DNA of 64,000 nucleotides from Topomyia yanbarensis (Eukaryota > Arthropoda > Insecta > Diptera > Culicidae), in assembly GCF_030247195.1 (NCBI RefSeq), contig NC_080672.1:400351037-400415036 (forward strand), in the 5' to 3' direction. The notes beneath the pieces were generated by a model. The model was not told the DNA's origin. It did not search any database and worked only from the letters and a program-made list of their open reading frames with translations. Of this stretch, positions 11,127-22,679 are shown in pieces. Within the stretch, counting starts at the first letter, position 1, and each line of letters begins with the position of its first letter. A program made the translations under genes and the position numbers.

Positions 11127-13144
11127 CATGATCGAAAAAAAGGAGGAAAAGGAATAAAAAAATGCTCCGTAGCGCAAACGTGATCGTCGCACAGCTATGC
11201 AACCACGTGAGCCGCAATGCACAACTGCAATTCCACACTCTAGTGACGACGAGGGCACCGGAGAAGTCATACTCTTTATATTAAATTTGAACCGCTAATT
11301 ATCTAGGCAGGTCTACTGTTCTATTTAACCTCAAATATATTGACCCATCGTACCCCCAGATTTTAAAAACATAGAAAAAAGTACCTTTGCTTTATTGGAT
11401 TTAGCTTGAAGAACATTTAGCCAGGGATAAAATCATTACTGCCAAAACGTTGCCTGATGTATAATCTTTCCGACCAATGTTTGTTTGTCAAAAGCAGTGC
11501 AAAAATACCATCGCGCGAACTAGCCAAAAAACTGATCTACTTAACCCCACTCTACGCTATTTATTAACTCAAATTCGTGTTTATAAATGACAAAACCTTT
11601 TTTTCTCGATTATGAGGTTCAATACTAACAATTCAGCGGATAAAAAAGAAGTCGATTATTTTTGCCCTGCCCTTTCCCCCCTTAATGCAGAAAAACTGGC
11701 GATCTTGCAACCACACGCGTACCTAACCTTGGACAGAACGTTACCATGGGTACCATTTTGATTTTTCGTATTGAAAATTTTGTTAATGGAGACAAAAATA
11801 TCCTCGAATCCTAAAACATTTTCCTTCTATGTTTTCATTGGCCCACAGAAAACCCCAAATTTTGCCTAGATCATTTGAATGAGAACCTCCTCTTAAGTAA
11901 ACACAAATTTGACAATAAAGTAGTTGTTATTTATATCCAATTCTTCAATCCAGACTGGATTTTTTTGTAGAAAGGGCATCCAAGAGCGACATGCAGTTCT
12001 TATGGGATATATTCTGAATGCTTCGCAAATTTGAAACGATGACACACCCACACACGGTAACTGTAATGATTGCTTATTCTAAGGAAAACTGTGAATTTTA
12101 GCGTAAAGAGCAATGCTTGTTGAGTTATGTTATGCGGTCAGGCTCTCTGTACCTGGTTCTTTGAAAAGCGTGGTTGCAAGATATCCAGTTACGAACCGAA
12201 AACTATCCTTATCGTACAGTCTGATTTTTTGATAGGGCCAAATTTCAACACTGGCTAGAACTTCGCAATAATCCAATACTTCCTCGAGCATTAGCATTTA
12301 TGAAAATTTATGTTTGAGCTTGGAACGAAAACCATTATATGGAACAAGGTCCATTCCATAGATTTTTTTCGTCTATTCGAGATGCACAATTCTACCGCTA
12401 GTGTGACACAGCCAACAATACCCATCTTTTTCTGGCGCGATTGTTAACTGTACCCGTTGTTTTGTTCTCATCTGTTTCATCTGCAAGCCTTGGCGGCGAC
12501 GATGATTTGCATGTCAAATGTGACCCGATTGCTAACATGCAGGCAGGACATCATGCATTCGAATGTGACGAGTCCGACCGACATCCTATCCGCAAATGAG
12601 GAATTGCTGACGAGAGCTCCCACATTACCAGACCACCAGCCGGGCTAGATAACGTCGGTCGAGTGAAATTTTCGCCACAGCACGTGTCCGGAGGTCCTCT
12701 GCCTCGAATTTGCATCGAACCGTTGACAATTTCATCGCCAGGTCGGACACAGATCCCGTTTAGAGGGAGCGGTAATGCGATTTTCATTTCACGAATAATA
12801 GCTCCTCCGGTTTCGTGTTGGTAGAGGCCGCCAGCCCATCCCTAATATTCTGGGTGAATGGGACTTTTCGAGTGTATACCGATTATTCGCTTTTGATGCC
12901 AAAGCCCATTTGTATTCCTCAATCAGATTTACTGTCCGTAAGCTGCTGCCAATTGGGAATATACGCTGCTGTTCTACATTATTTTGTTGGTTCTCTGAAG
13001 GGGCATAAATCTTTCAGGAAGGACGTATCATGCGGATTTAAATGATTGATTTTTCTTTGGGATGGGTGTGGTGAAACACATAAAAATTATATTCAAGAAA
13101 CGTATACTGTTTGCGTTTCGAGTCAATTTAATCTTCAAAGCATG
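11127..13144. other. No gene recognised (2 kb)
   Basis: Short frames only. The 63- and 78-codon frames overlapping near 12460-12790 on opposite strands have balanced base composition but no family I know. No clear repeat structure is visible. Confidence 0.5.
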
Positions 13145-13345
13145 GCGACTTCTTGCCTCCTTGGTCTGGTGGTGCAGAGGGTAAGTCAGTCGTCATATGT
13201 TCGAGTTGCAACTAGAAAGAATTCTTAACAGGATCGTAGCACTTGCCCTGCAATTGTGTTATTTGTACACTAAGAATAGGTTGCCAAGTTTGTCGACACC
13301 AAAAGTCAAGTTCCACCATAGTATATAGTGCTTTAATTCTAACTT
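13145..13345 (+). mobile_element. tRNA-derived SINE (diverged)
   Basis: A pol III-like A-box region (ggtctggtggtgcagaggg, about 13161-13182) is followed by a B-box-like gttcgagttgc (13199-13210). A tRNA-unrelated body follows (aggatcgtagcacttgccct, tacactaagaat, gtcaagttccacca) that I associate with a SINE common in culicine mosquitoes. No clear target duplication or A-tail is visible, so the ends are approximate. Confidence 0.55.
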
Positions 13346-15754
13346 CTAATTTTGGATAAAGGAAACCAACAACCTACTTTCCACAACAAGGATTTTGTAT
13401 TTGGATAGAACGATTGTTGCATTTTCGTGAGCTATCATATGATACAATCGTCTGTTTAAAAAGGACGGCAGTAAACAATTATCCGATATTAAATATCACA
13501 TGGTCCTCGTCTGAACGAAACGGTCAATTTTGGTTTGATTATGAACACAACCGATGAAACTTAAGCATACCTTTATCAATCAAATCATCCGCAAATAGCT
13601 TGATGAAAATCCTATATCAGATTGCTACCTCTAGGACGGGTTAAACTTTCTGACCTTTGGTTGATGGATTTTTCGACCGAGCGGAAGTACATCAATATCC
13701 TCAAGGCCATTTCGTGAGAAAAGTAGAAAAAAAGCTGATATTTACCAGACCACCGAAAAGTTTGCGGATCTCGAACCAAACAGGTCAGCTCGCTTCCGGA
13801 TTGACCATCAGCTACCTTCTGTGCATGGCGTGGGTAGCAAATGTCAGTTCGGTCGGGACAGCATGAAATTTATTAGCTTTCTTCGGTTATTTTTGCATCA
13901 CGGTCAGCGCAAAGTTCTGACATTGTTTGTTGGCCACCAGACAGAAAAATCACGGTAGAACCCAAAAATAGATTCGGTAAAGGTCAACCATACACGTCCC
14001 GAACACCGGTACGAATTAATAATCACAATAGATCTAAAGCGAATCCTACTTACTCACTGAACCGACTAAGTCCATTAAGGCCCAGTTCAATTGAGTTGTA
14101 AAATTGAACTGCCATTTGCTTCAGTAACTCCACTGTACCAAGCTGTGTTCATCCGATTGGAAATGTTTAATATCCTTTATGGGGCAAGCTCTCCTGATGG
14201 TTTCGATTTTGGACCTGCCGGGCCGGTTCGTGCATCTCATATGCAAATTGAACTAACCGAGTAGTGGGAGAGATATTCTGGGAATGCATCAAGTCGGTCT
14301 CATTTGAATCTATTATTCTGGAGATTTGGGCGGAACTAACTTTGTTTGCATTTGAGCAGCTCAGTTGTACCTTTATCTGCATCCTTCATCCGAGTTAGGT
14401 ATAGAGTCTGTCTCTTCGTCTATTATCATTACTTCCAGCTGAGGGAAGATAAGCACTTTAGTTGGACAATTCTAACCAGAGGGAACTTGCTGCATGGTTT
14501 ATTGAACTGGAAACTCGTCCGGTGCGGGGAGTGATCTGAATGCAGTTTCTGAATAGGCTTTTAGTTTAAGTGATTGCCGATAAAATTCCTGTTGAAATAG
14601 TAAACATTGTGCCGAAGGGGGGATTTGTTTTTTTTAATCTGTTGTCTTTGCAAATAGTGCTTTATTGAAAAATAACATAGGAGAAACAGGTCCAGTTCTG
14701 ATCATCAGCTATTTCTTATAGTATTATGTTTGTTATTTGTGTACAGGGACAGCCACAAAAGATAACCGGAATAGTGGGCAAGCGAAGTGGCAAAGTTTCC
14801 CCCAACATGAAACACCTTTTTTTTTCAAAGTTAGCTAGTAAATAGCTCTTGCATTACACAGAGAATTTGACTTTTCACTGTCTTCATATATATTAGCGAC
14901 ATTTCTTCAGCGATAATGAATGTGAACAGCTGCGGTAGCTGAATGGTAAGCGTAACTGTTTCTCACCCCAGCAGATCTGGGATGTATCTCAGTCGAGGAC
15001 TTTCTCGGGAAGTTGCTGTGGGATCAGGAGCAGGTAATCAAGTACTTAATACCAAGATTTACGACAGTTTTCGACCGGCTCGTGAAGAGGACTATGATAA
15101 TTCATTGTCTGCCGAAACCATCGTACTTGACGACCCTTTCGATAACCGCCCATTTGCAATTGTCGCAGTGTATAGCAAATCCTTCAAAGGTTTGTTCAGC
15201 AGTGATTATAACTAAAAAGCTATACCGAAAGTCCCTTGAAAAGTTTAAAGCGAATTACGTTCTGCAAATGGTCAAACCTTCCCAATCATTGGCATGGCTG
15301 GCGGAACACGTGGGTAGTATTACCCACACGAAAATAACCGAGGGGGGAGTAACCCACTCGAAAGTTTTGAACAAACAAAAACCTGAGAATAACCACCTAT
15401 GTGTCTCGCGCACAAACTGCAGCCCCTGAAATTTTCAATGAATAACAATATTTTTTTTTATTCAGGTTCAAATTTATTTGCTTAACAATTTAAATTTCTT
15501 GAAATATGTTATTATAATAAGGATTTGTTTCAAATTTGAAATTAATTTGTATATTAATACTAAGGGGAATATACATACATATTGACACATATACATCTTA
15601 AAATAAGGAATTCAGGTCGATGCACAAAAAAATTAATGCAATTTTATTAGGACTAAAGAATGCAGAAATATTGTAAAGGCTAGATATACAATTTATCTTT
15701 TTTCAACATGAACTATTATTTGATTAACAATTGGAACAAGAAGAAACACAAATC
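13346..15754. other. No gene recognised (2.4 kb)
   Basis: Unassigned sequence. Overlapping frames at 14943-15215 and 15013-15429 are in two phases of the same stretch and show no domain. A tRNA A-box-like phrase near 14932 has no B box at the right distance. Confidence 0.5.
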
Positions 15755-16440
15755 GTGTCCGATTCACTCTGAAAAAAGAATCGACTCTTGATCGATTCAG
15801 TGATTCATTTGGGAAGATTAAAGAAATATCTGCTTGATTTTGATCAGGAGTAAATATTTTGATTCCATATATCCAAAACTTGCGCCTATTTAGTTTTATT
15901 TTTCACGTCCGCAGCTAACACACTTCATTAGCTTCATCTTCATTAGTCGGCGCAGCGCATTCATTCAGTTGTTTTCGATTCAAATTCAATTTCAGCTTCA
16001 AACTGAATTTTGTTTCTGTGCTGGCTCTGAGTGATATTATCGAAAAAAAGGCATCAGACAAGGATTACGCAGTTCACTTATGCTCTAATATGCCACATAT
16101 AGGTAACAAATAAATGCTTTTGTTTGTGAATTTATTTATATTTGTTCTGAATTGAAAGCATTCGATTCTGTGGAAAATTTTAGTAAGTTTGGAAGTGAAT
16201 GAATGAAAGAGAGACATTGAAACTGAATGCTGGGTTCGGTAAATGCACTCAGAAATAGGCAGCTTTTATAAAAAAATATCTCTATCTAATTGTTGGGTTA
16301 TACATTCCACTAAGTCGCTCAACAGCAGATTTTTTTAAAAGAATCGCTACTTTTTACAAAAGAATCGTGGCTCACTCACTCTTTTTATAGAGTCGATTCT
16401 TTTAATCGATTCGCGATTAACTCGCCCATCTCTAGCTGTT
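15755..16440. repeat. gaatcga-rich element, possibly a hAT-type MITE, containing interspersed repeat copy 2
   Basis: Both edges carry GAATCGA-type motifs: gaatcgactcttgatcgatt near 15779 and agtcgattcttttaatcgat near 16391. The right edge ends gcccatctcta, which inverted reads TAGAGATGGGC, a terminus type common in hAT MITEs. A matching left terminus was not found, so the call is tentative. The centre (15900-16270) is the diverged sister of 3340-3660. Confidence 0.4.
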
Positions 16441-17519
16441 AGCATATTAATCAAAAGAGAAGAGATAACTAAATTTGGATATTTATCGCGTTTAAAAATA
16501 TGTATATAAGAGACATGATAAACGCTGAGACCGCTCTCCACAACCCCAACACGCCGGAGATGGGCATTCAACTATAATGATTGTTCATGACCCGAGATAT
16601 CACCCAAATGAAGTCACGACCCTCATCTATTCCCTTGTACCAAAGTTTGTTGATACCTTTGGGATGCCTAAACTTCCATTGACCCACGGAAATGACAATT
16701 TTCGAGCTTTCTCTGGCAAGAAATACTGAAAAACTCGTTGAACCTACGTGATCTTTAATAAATATCACCTTCTAAAGCCTGAAGTGTCCACCTTCTCATC
16801 ACCATTCTAATCTAACAGTCCGCCTTCTCATTACCCGGAATGAAGCAATGCGAAATAACTCAAACTAAAATAATCTGCTATGATTTTTCAGATAAAGTAC
16901 TCAAGAATTCTCATGTTTTCCCCAGGAAATACAGGCAGTGCTTTCCATGCTCCATCGAATGGAAAGCCTCCTTAGAACTCTAACGACGTGGTTCCGTGTA
17001 TTCCGACCAAAGGTTGAATAGAATACACAACGTAGGCCCTAACCACCAGCCTAAACAATGTTTCTCTCGTTAATCCGTCGACGGACCGGTACCAATAACC
17101 TTGTTTTTCAGCTGTCATCAAGTTTTTCATTTGCGTTTCTAGCATCGTCTAGCGTATGCGTGGAAAAATTCCTTTTCGCGTTCAAAGTTGAGCAATCTCT
17201 GCCCACCACGGAGTGGGAGACTGTTTACGGTTGTTCGCGTCGGGTATTCGTTTCGTCTGACCTTTAATCGCAGTGCAAATGCATTGTGTAAATAAAGGGA
17301 CTAAAATAAAGGGACACTTATGGTTTTAGATCGCACCCTTCAAGGGACACTCTCACGCCTTTCCGAGAAGAAAAAATGATTTTCCTCTTTCGAAAATTTA
17401 TAGCCACAGTAGAAGATGCTCCCACAATAGGATGGTCAGACTCTCACTCTTTAGTGAACAAGGAAGCTTAGAAATCAGTCGTAACCGGTGGCGTAGCCCT
17501 CTTTAGAATTTCTTCTCGG
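16441..17519. other. No gene recognised
   Basis: Frames up to 74 codons on the minus strand and 69 on the plus strand, none recognised. Part of it may belong to the unidentified repeat that starts near 17520, but I could not match it to the other copies. Confidence 0.45.
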
Positions 17520-17800
17520 AGTGTTCCTTCAATTTTTCCAACATGATTTGTATGTGGGATATGTCGAGAGATCATGTGCAGTCTCTCCACAGTAGGAAGA
17601 CTTTCCATGACTCTCCCCGCATTTTCACAGCGTGTATTGTTTCTACAATAAGTAGCTGTAGGCCCAATTGTTTACAATGACGGCAGTTCATATCTCGGCG
17701 GACACGTAGACTAGCCCCGTTCAAAAGATTAAAGTTTGGTGCAGCAGATCCGGCGAATATCTCAAAATGATGCTGATGAGAGTAATTCCACGAAGATCCG
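17520..17800 (-). pseudogene. Unidentified coding repeat, copy 1, distal part (cysteine-motif segment)
   Basis: The minus strand encodes, with frameshifts, RRDMNCRHCKQLG followed by CRNNTRC and ESLPTVERL. The 32-kb copy reads QRDINCCCCKEWD, CRNKARFG and SFPSVERL at the same places. C-x2-C with a third Cys 10 residues on resembles a retroelement zinc knuckle, but the expected His is not clear. Synonymous-looking differences between copies suggest former coding. I do not recognise the family; a LINE ORF1/gag-like protein is one guess. The copy is cut near 17800 by the snap-back cluster and resumes near 19150. Confidence 0.5.
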
Positions 17801-17896
17801 TCCGAAAATAATTAAAACCCTGACCGACCATCTTAGATTCTTAGATTGACACTTTAAACATTTCATTGGCATGGAAGACTAAACATTTTCCACAAT

Positions 17897-19053
17897 CAGT
17901 ATATTGACTCAAGAGCATTTCTTTAAGAGGGCGTAAACGTTTCTACGTGCATCATTTTCAAATTTTTTTTGTTCAATTACTGTATTTTATACAGCAAAAC
18001 TTTCTGAGAACGAGTTTCAGGGAATGAATATTTATGTACGAAAAAAATATACACTGAAAAAAATGTTGTGTCATTTTTCACAAATACAAAAATTTGTGTT
18101 AATTTAGATTGTAAAAAAACTATTTTTTATATTTTATCAATAAAAACCTAAAGAGAAAAGAAACATTTTGAATGTAATTGTATGATGGATAATTTATCGG
18201 TAAAAAGTTTTTCTAACAATATCTTTATACATGTTTTTAAATTTCACACTAATTGACATACTAAACTGTAATTTTACAACAGAATATAATTTTGAGTCTC
18301 ATTTTAAATCAAAATGTATTTAACAAAAATCTTCCAAAATGCGAGTTTTTGAGATATTTGGAATTTTGTTCCAGCAAAAACAGTTAATTCATGTGATTCT
18401 GCCCTTTTTAAAAGTTATTCGCGTTACCCCATCATAAAATGTCAAATATCTAATGTTTATCATTTTAAAGAGATAAAAGAAACTTTTCCAGTGTATCAAT
18501 AAAAAAGTTTTCCTAACAACAACTTTTGACACATTTTTGTAATTCATACCATTTGCAGTCAAAAATACAATTTTCTTTTTGAATATGATTCTAAACGCTA
18601 TTTTAAATCAAAATGCTAATAACAAAAATTTTCTGAAATGTATTAGTTTTCGAAATCTTTCAAATTTCGTTTTAACAGCACAATCTTTTTGTTTTATTGC
18701 GACCTTTTCAGAAGTTATTCGCGTTTCTCCATCAACAATAATAAGTTTTTCAAAAGGGTTATAACATTTCCTGTAACTTTCTCTTTGACAGCAAGGTGAT
18801 ATTGTAAACCATTTGAAAGCTATACTTGGGTTATTTTACAATCTAATTTTTTAACACAAATTTTTGTATTTGTGAAAAATGACACAACATTTTTTTCAGT
18901 GTATATTTTTTCGTACATAAATGTTCATTCCCTGAAACTCGATCTCAGAAAGTTTTGCTGTATAAAATACAGTAATCGAACACAAAAATTTTGAAATTAA
19001 TGCACGTAGAAGTTTACGCCCTTTTGAAAAATTGCTCTTGCATCAAAATATTG
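17897..19053. mobile_element. Snap-back (palindromic) MITE split at its centre
   Basis: The left arm 17897-18051 and right arm 18902-19053 are inverted copies about 150 bp long. Both run through gagggcgtaaac / aagggcgtaaac, ctacgtgcat, attactgtattttatacagc, aaaactttctgaga, tttcagggaatgaa and tatgtacgaaaaaa. Without the sequence between them they would form a palindrome of about 305 bp. An 850-bp TIR element sits exactly at the dyad centre. Confidence 0.8.
18052..18901. mobile_element. 850-bp TIR element with CACTGAAAAAAATG ends and an internal tandem duplication
   Basis: Starts CACTGAAAAAAATGTTGTG and ends with its exact inverse. Terminal inverted repeats run for about 65 bp with one small gap, and TA flanks both sides (18050-18051, 18902-18903). 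Inside are two diverged direct repeats about 300-317 bp apart. Markers are attttaaatcaaaatg at about 18300 and 18600, and gttattcgcgtt at 18414 and 18714. No transposase frame is present, so it is non-autonomous. The CAC-n-GAAAAAA plus TA signature also occurs on dyad-array copy A. Confidence 0.8.
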
Positions 19054-19149
19054 CAATTATTAGGAAAAATATTTGGGATTCATAAACCGAACACAACTTC
19101 AAAGTTTCGTTCGAATCGACGATGGTCATATTTTGTGGTCGGCCGGTTT

Positions 19150-20105
19150 CTCATGGAATCCCTCATGAAAAATAAGTTTGTTTTCATATACTCCTCGATT
19201 TTTTCTAAACGCAATTGCTTGCAAACCAAAATTTTCACTGATCGAAGCAAAGGGTTCATGAAGGAGCCAACCCCACACTTCGTAGTTAAGGACCCTGTTG
19301 GAGCCTACACCATCAATCTCTAGTTCCTGGGCGGGTACGTAAACAAGATACTTCTTCGTACACTGCCGAGCGTTATTTAGTTAAATTTGGACCGGACGTA
19401 GACTATCCAGAGGCTGATTGTATTAGATGGATATAACTCGTATAGAAAAGGAGACCAAACGGCATTATTATTACTAACACTTTTTAGTATTACGTCACTT
19501 TAAGTTTGTCCGGACATGTCGCAGACTGTGATTCGCATTTAACAATGCCAAAACATCCTGACTCTGCGGTAGAAGACAACGGGTTCATTTAGTCTGACCT
19601 TCGTCGGGAAACTATAAGCTTGCTTATATTACCCTATTCCACGCTTTTATAAACTTTCTTCCTTCAACTCCTTGCTTTTTCCTTGAGTGCTAAGGCTCCT
19701 AATATTGAAAAATACTTCACAATTACCAGTATCGTGCTAATTAAATGTCGTTACAACATAAGAAATTATTTTTATCATCAAAGAAATATCCAAAGCGACC
19801 TCCATTGAGTCTGAGGGGTTGTCGGTCTTTGGAGATACCTATCCGTTAGCCAAAACTATCATGTGTGCCTCAGTACCCACGAAAAGAAGGTTTTATCGGA
19901 GGGAACGGAAAACTATTGCCGCGAAGTTTAAAATAATGAAGTAATCAATGCTTGACTGTGGAACATTTGTAGTATCAGTAATCAACAAGCACATTTTTGC
20001 TGAGCCGTCGGTCATACAGCCCGCCATGTCTCACTACGGGTAGAAATCAATCCGAATCTTGCTACCCACTCCGGAAAAAAGGTATTCCGCCGGCCCTGAT
20101 CATTG
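19150..20105 (-). pseudogene. Unidentified coding repeat, copy 1, proximal part
   Basis: Collinear with 32440-32940 and 34046-34245. The minus strand shows a conserved reading VPAQELEIDGVGSNR at about 19340-19285 (VPVREVEIDGVVSER in the 32-kb copy), and farther upstream FVGTEAHMIVLANG near 19880 (FVDTEVRMTVLTNG in copy 2). The plus strand near 20000 shares gctgagccgtcggtcatac with gctgagccgttggtcatac at 34074. At about 19970 it has no sequence corresponding to the 1.1-kb LINE present in copy 2, so it preserves the empty site. Frameshifts and stops make it non-functional. Family unknown. Confidence 0.55.
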
Positions 20106-20164
20106 GACAAGCGTATCTCCCGTTTACGTTTCTAAATTTGACAAAGGTTCTATGCACTTTTGTG

Positions 20165-22640
20165 ATAGAGCATTTTTTATTTATTAACAGATTAAGGCCG
20201 AAGTGGCCTGTGCCGTATACAAAAGATTCCTCCATTCCACTCGGTCCATGGCCGCGCGTCGCCAGCCACGCAGTCTGCGAAGGGTCCGCAAATCGTCTTC
20301 CACCTGGTCGATCCATCGTGCTCGCTGCGCGCCACGTCTTCTTGTACCGGTCGGATTGCAATTGAGAACCGTTTTCACCGGGCTATTGTCCGACATTCTG
20401 GCTACGTGCCCGGCCCACCGTAGTCGTCCGATTTTCGCGGAATGACAGACGGGCGGCTCCCCCAACAGCTGATGCAACTCATGGTTCATTCGCCGTCTCC
20501 ATGTGCCGTCTTCCATCTGCACTCCACCGTAGATGGTACGCAGCACTTTCCGTTCGAAGACACCAAGTGCGCGTTGGTCCTCCACGAGCATGGTCCAGGT
20601 CTCGTGCCCGTAGAGAACTACCGGTCTAATCAGCGTCTTGTAGATGGTCAACTTCGTACGACGGCGAACTCTGTTCGACCGAAGTGTCTTGCGGAGGCCA
20701 AAGTAAGCACGATTTCCTGCCACGATGCGTCTACGAATCTCTCTGCTGGTATCGTTGTCGCTGGTCACCAGTGAGCCCAAGTAGACGAACTCTTCAACCA
20801 CCTCGATTTCGTCGCCACCGATGTAAACTCGAAGCGGGCGGTTCTCATTCTCTTCTCATGAACCTCTTCCTATCATGTACTTTGTCTTCGACGTGTTGAT
20901 GGCAAGTCCGACGCGCTTGGCTTCTCTTTTCAGTCTGAAGTAGGCTTCCTCCATCTTCTCAAAGTTTCGTGCAATAATATCAACGTCATCGGCAAAGCCA
21001 AGTAGCTGAACGGACTTTGTGAAAATCGTACCACTCGTGTCGATCCCTGCTCTTCTTATTACACCTTCGGAGCGGTTCAACTTCTCGTAGAATTTCCGTG
21101 TGTCTTTAGCGCGGTACAGCTACTCCATCGCTTCGCGATCTCGGTCTTCCTGCTGGCGCTTTTTGGTCCGGAAAACCGAGTTCTGCCTGTTCCGTGCCTG
21201 TTTATATCGCGCCTCGTTCGCCCTCGTGCGGTGTTGCAGCATTCTCGCCCATGCTGCATTCTTCTCTTCGACTAACTGCTCGCATTCGCCGTTGTACCAG
21301 TCGCTTCTTCGGTCCGGGCCCACCGTACCTAGTGCAGTGGCTGCGGTGCTACCTATGGCGGATCGGATATCTCTCCAGACATCTTCAAGGGCAACTGCGC
21401 CTAGCTGCTCTTCCGTTGGTAGTGCCACTTCCAACTGCTGCGCGTATTCTTAAGCCACTCTGCCATCTTGTAGCCGCTCGATGTTTAGCCGCGGCGTTCG
21501 GCTTCGACGAGAGATATGCACTGTCGAAAGTTTTGAGCGCAAGTATACTGCAACCAGGTGGTGGTCCGAATCTATATTCGCACTGCGACAAGTCCGGACG
21601 TTTGTGATGTCCGAGAAGAATCTACCGTCGATTAGAACGTGGTCGATTTGATTTTTTGTTACTTGGTCCGGTGATCTCCAGGTGACTTTGTGGATATCTT
21701 TGCGAGGGAAGAAGGTGCTTCGGATTACCATTCCACGGGAGGCAGCGAAGTTCACACATCGTTGGCCGTTGTCATTTGATACGGAATGCAGGCTGTTAGG
21801 CTCGATCACCGGTCTGTACATTGCCTCCCTTCCTACCTGTGCGTTCATGTCGCCGATGACAATTTTCACGTCTCGCAGAGGGCAACCGTCGTATGTCTGC
21901 TCCAGCTGCATGTAGAACGCTTCTTTCTCGTCGTCGGGTCTCCCTTCGTGTGGGCAGTGCACGTTGATGATGCTGTAGTTGAAGAAACGGCCTTTGATCC
22001 TCAACTTGCACATCCTTGCGTTGATCGGCTGCCACCCGATCACACGTTGGCGCATCTTGCCCAGCACTATGAAGCCGGTTCCCAGCTCGTTGGTTGTACC
22101 ACAGCTCTGGTAGAAGGTAGTCGCTCGATGTCCGCTTTTCCACACCTTCTGTCCCGTCCAGCAAAGTTCCTGCAGCGCCACGATATCGAAGTTGCGGGGG
22201 TGTAGCTCGTCATAGATTATCCTGTCACATCCTGCGAGGCCGAGCGATCTGCAGTTCCATGTTCCGAGTTTCCAATCGTGATCCTTTATTCGTCGCCTGG
22301 GTCGTTGCCGATTGTTCTGGGTCGTATTCTCTTCTGTATTGTTCGTTATGTGGGTTTTTTAAGGGGCGGCTTATAGGGCCTACGCCAACCACCTGTCTCG
22401 CCGGTAGGCCATCGTGCCAGGACTGCTTAAGGTCCCACCTGGACACCAGGACAGGTTTACACCTTCCGAAGAAGGGTAACCCCCCCCCTTCCCTGCCAGC
22501 ATACGACCAAAGTTCCCACCGGGGTTGGTTACCCGATCTTCACTAAGGTTACTCGTATCCCAGTCGACGCCACGAGGAGGCCAGGGCTAAGAGTTACTGG
22601 GCAGGAAGCTAAGGACCGCAAGTGGGGTCTATTTTATGCC
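20165..22640 (-). pseudogene. RTE-like LINE ORF2 with the RT core deleted
   Basis: Read on the minus strand, an apurinic-type endonuclease begins near 22270 (KLGTWNCRSLGLAGCDR) and includes LQELCWTGQKVWKSG, VIGDMNAQVGRE, FPRKDIHKVTW, NQIDHVLIDGR and DSDHHLVAV, covering most catalytic motifs. A linker follows (21434-21120) ending in a TAG, then LYRAKDTRKFYEKLN. At about 21063 the reading jumps straight to EGVIRRAGIDTSGT and FADDVDIIARNF: the fingers/palm region before motif C is missing. The C-terminal part (20801-20184) has VEEFVYLGSLVTSD, GHETWTM and RLRWAGHVARM. The 3' end is a ggccacttcggcc hairpin and taataaataaaaaa near 20165. The endonuclease type resembles RTE-clade elements; the clade is moderately sure. 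The 5' end near 22640 is approximate. Confidence 0.85.
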
Positions 22641-22679
22641 TTCAGGTACAAGAGGCTTACGCACTGCCCAGTCATTGCC

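Noticed and set aside
13750..13870. Short frame with a hydrophobic end (13657-13866) as a gene
   Set aside because: Too short, no homology visible, no supporting context.
14925..15000. tRNA or SINE head (tagctgaatggtaagcg)
   Set aside because: No B box at the proper distance and no repeat body.
17520..20105. Endogenous viral element as the source of the unidentified coding repeat
   Set aside because: No recognisable viral motif; repeated occurrence and a cysteine motif fit a transposable element at least as well.
20184..22205. Plus-strand frames of 80-139 codons over the LINE
   Set aside because: Shadows of the minus-strand endonuclease/RT coding sequence.
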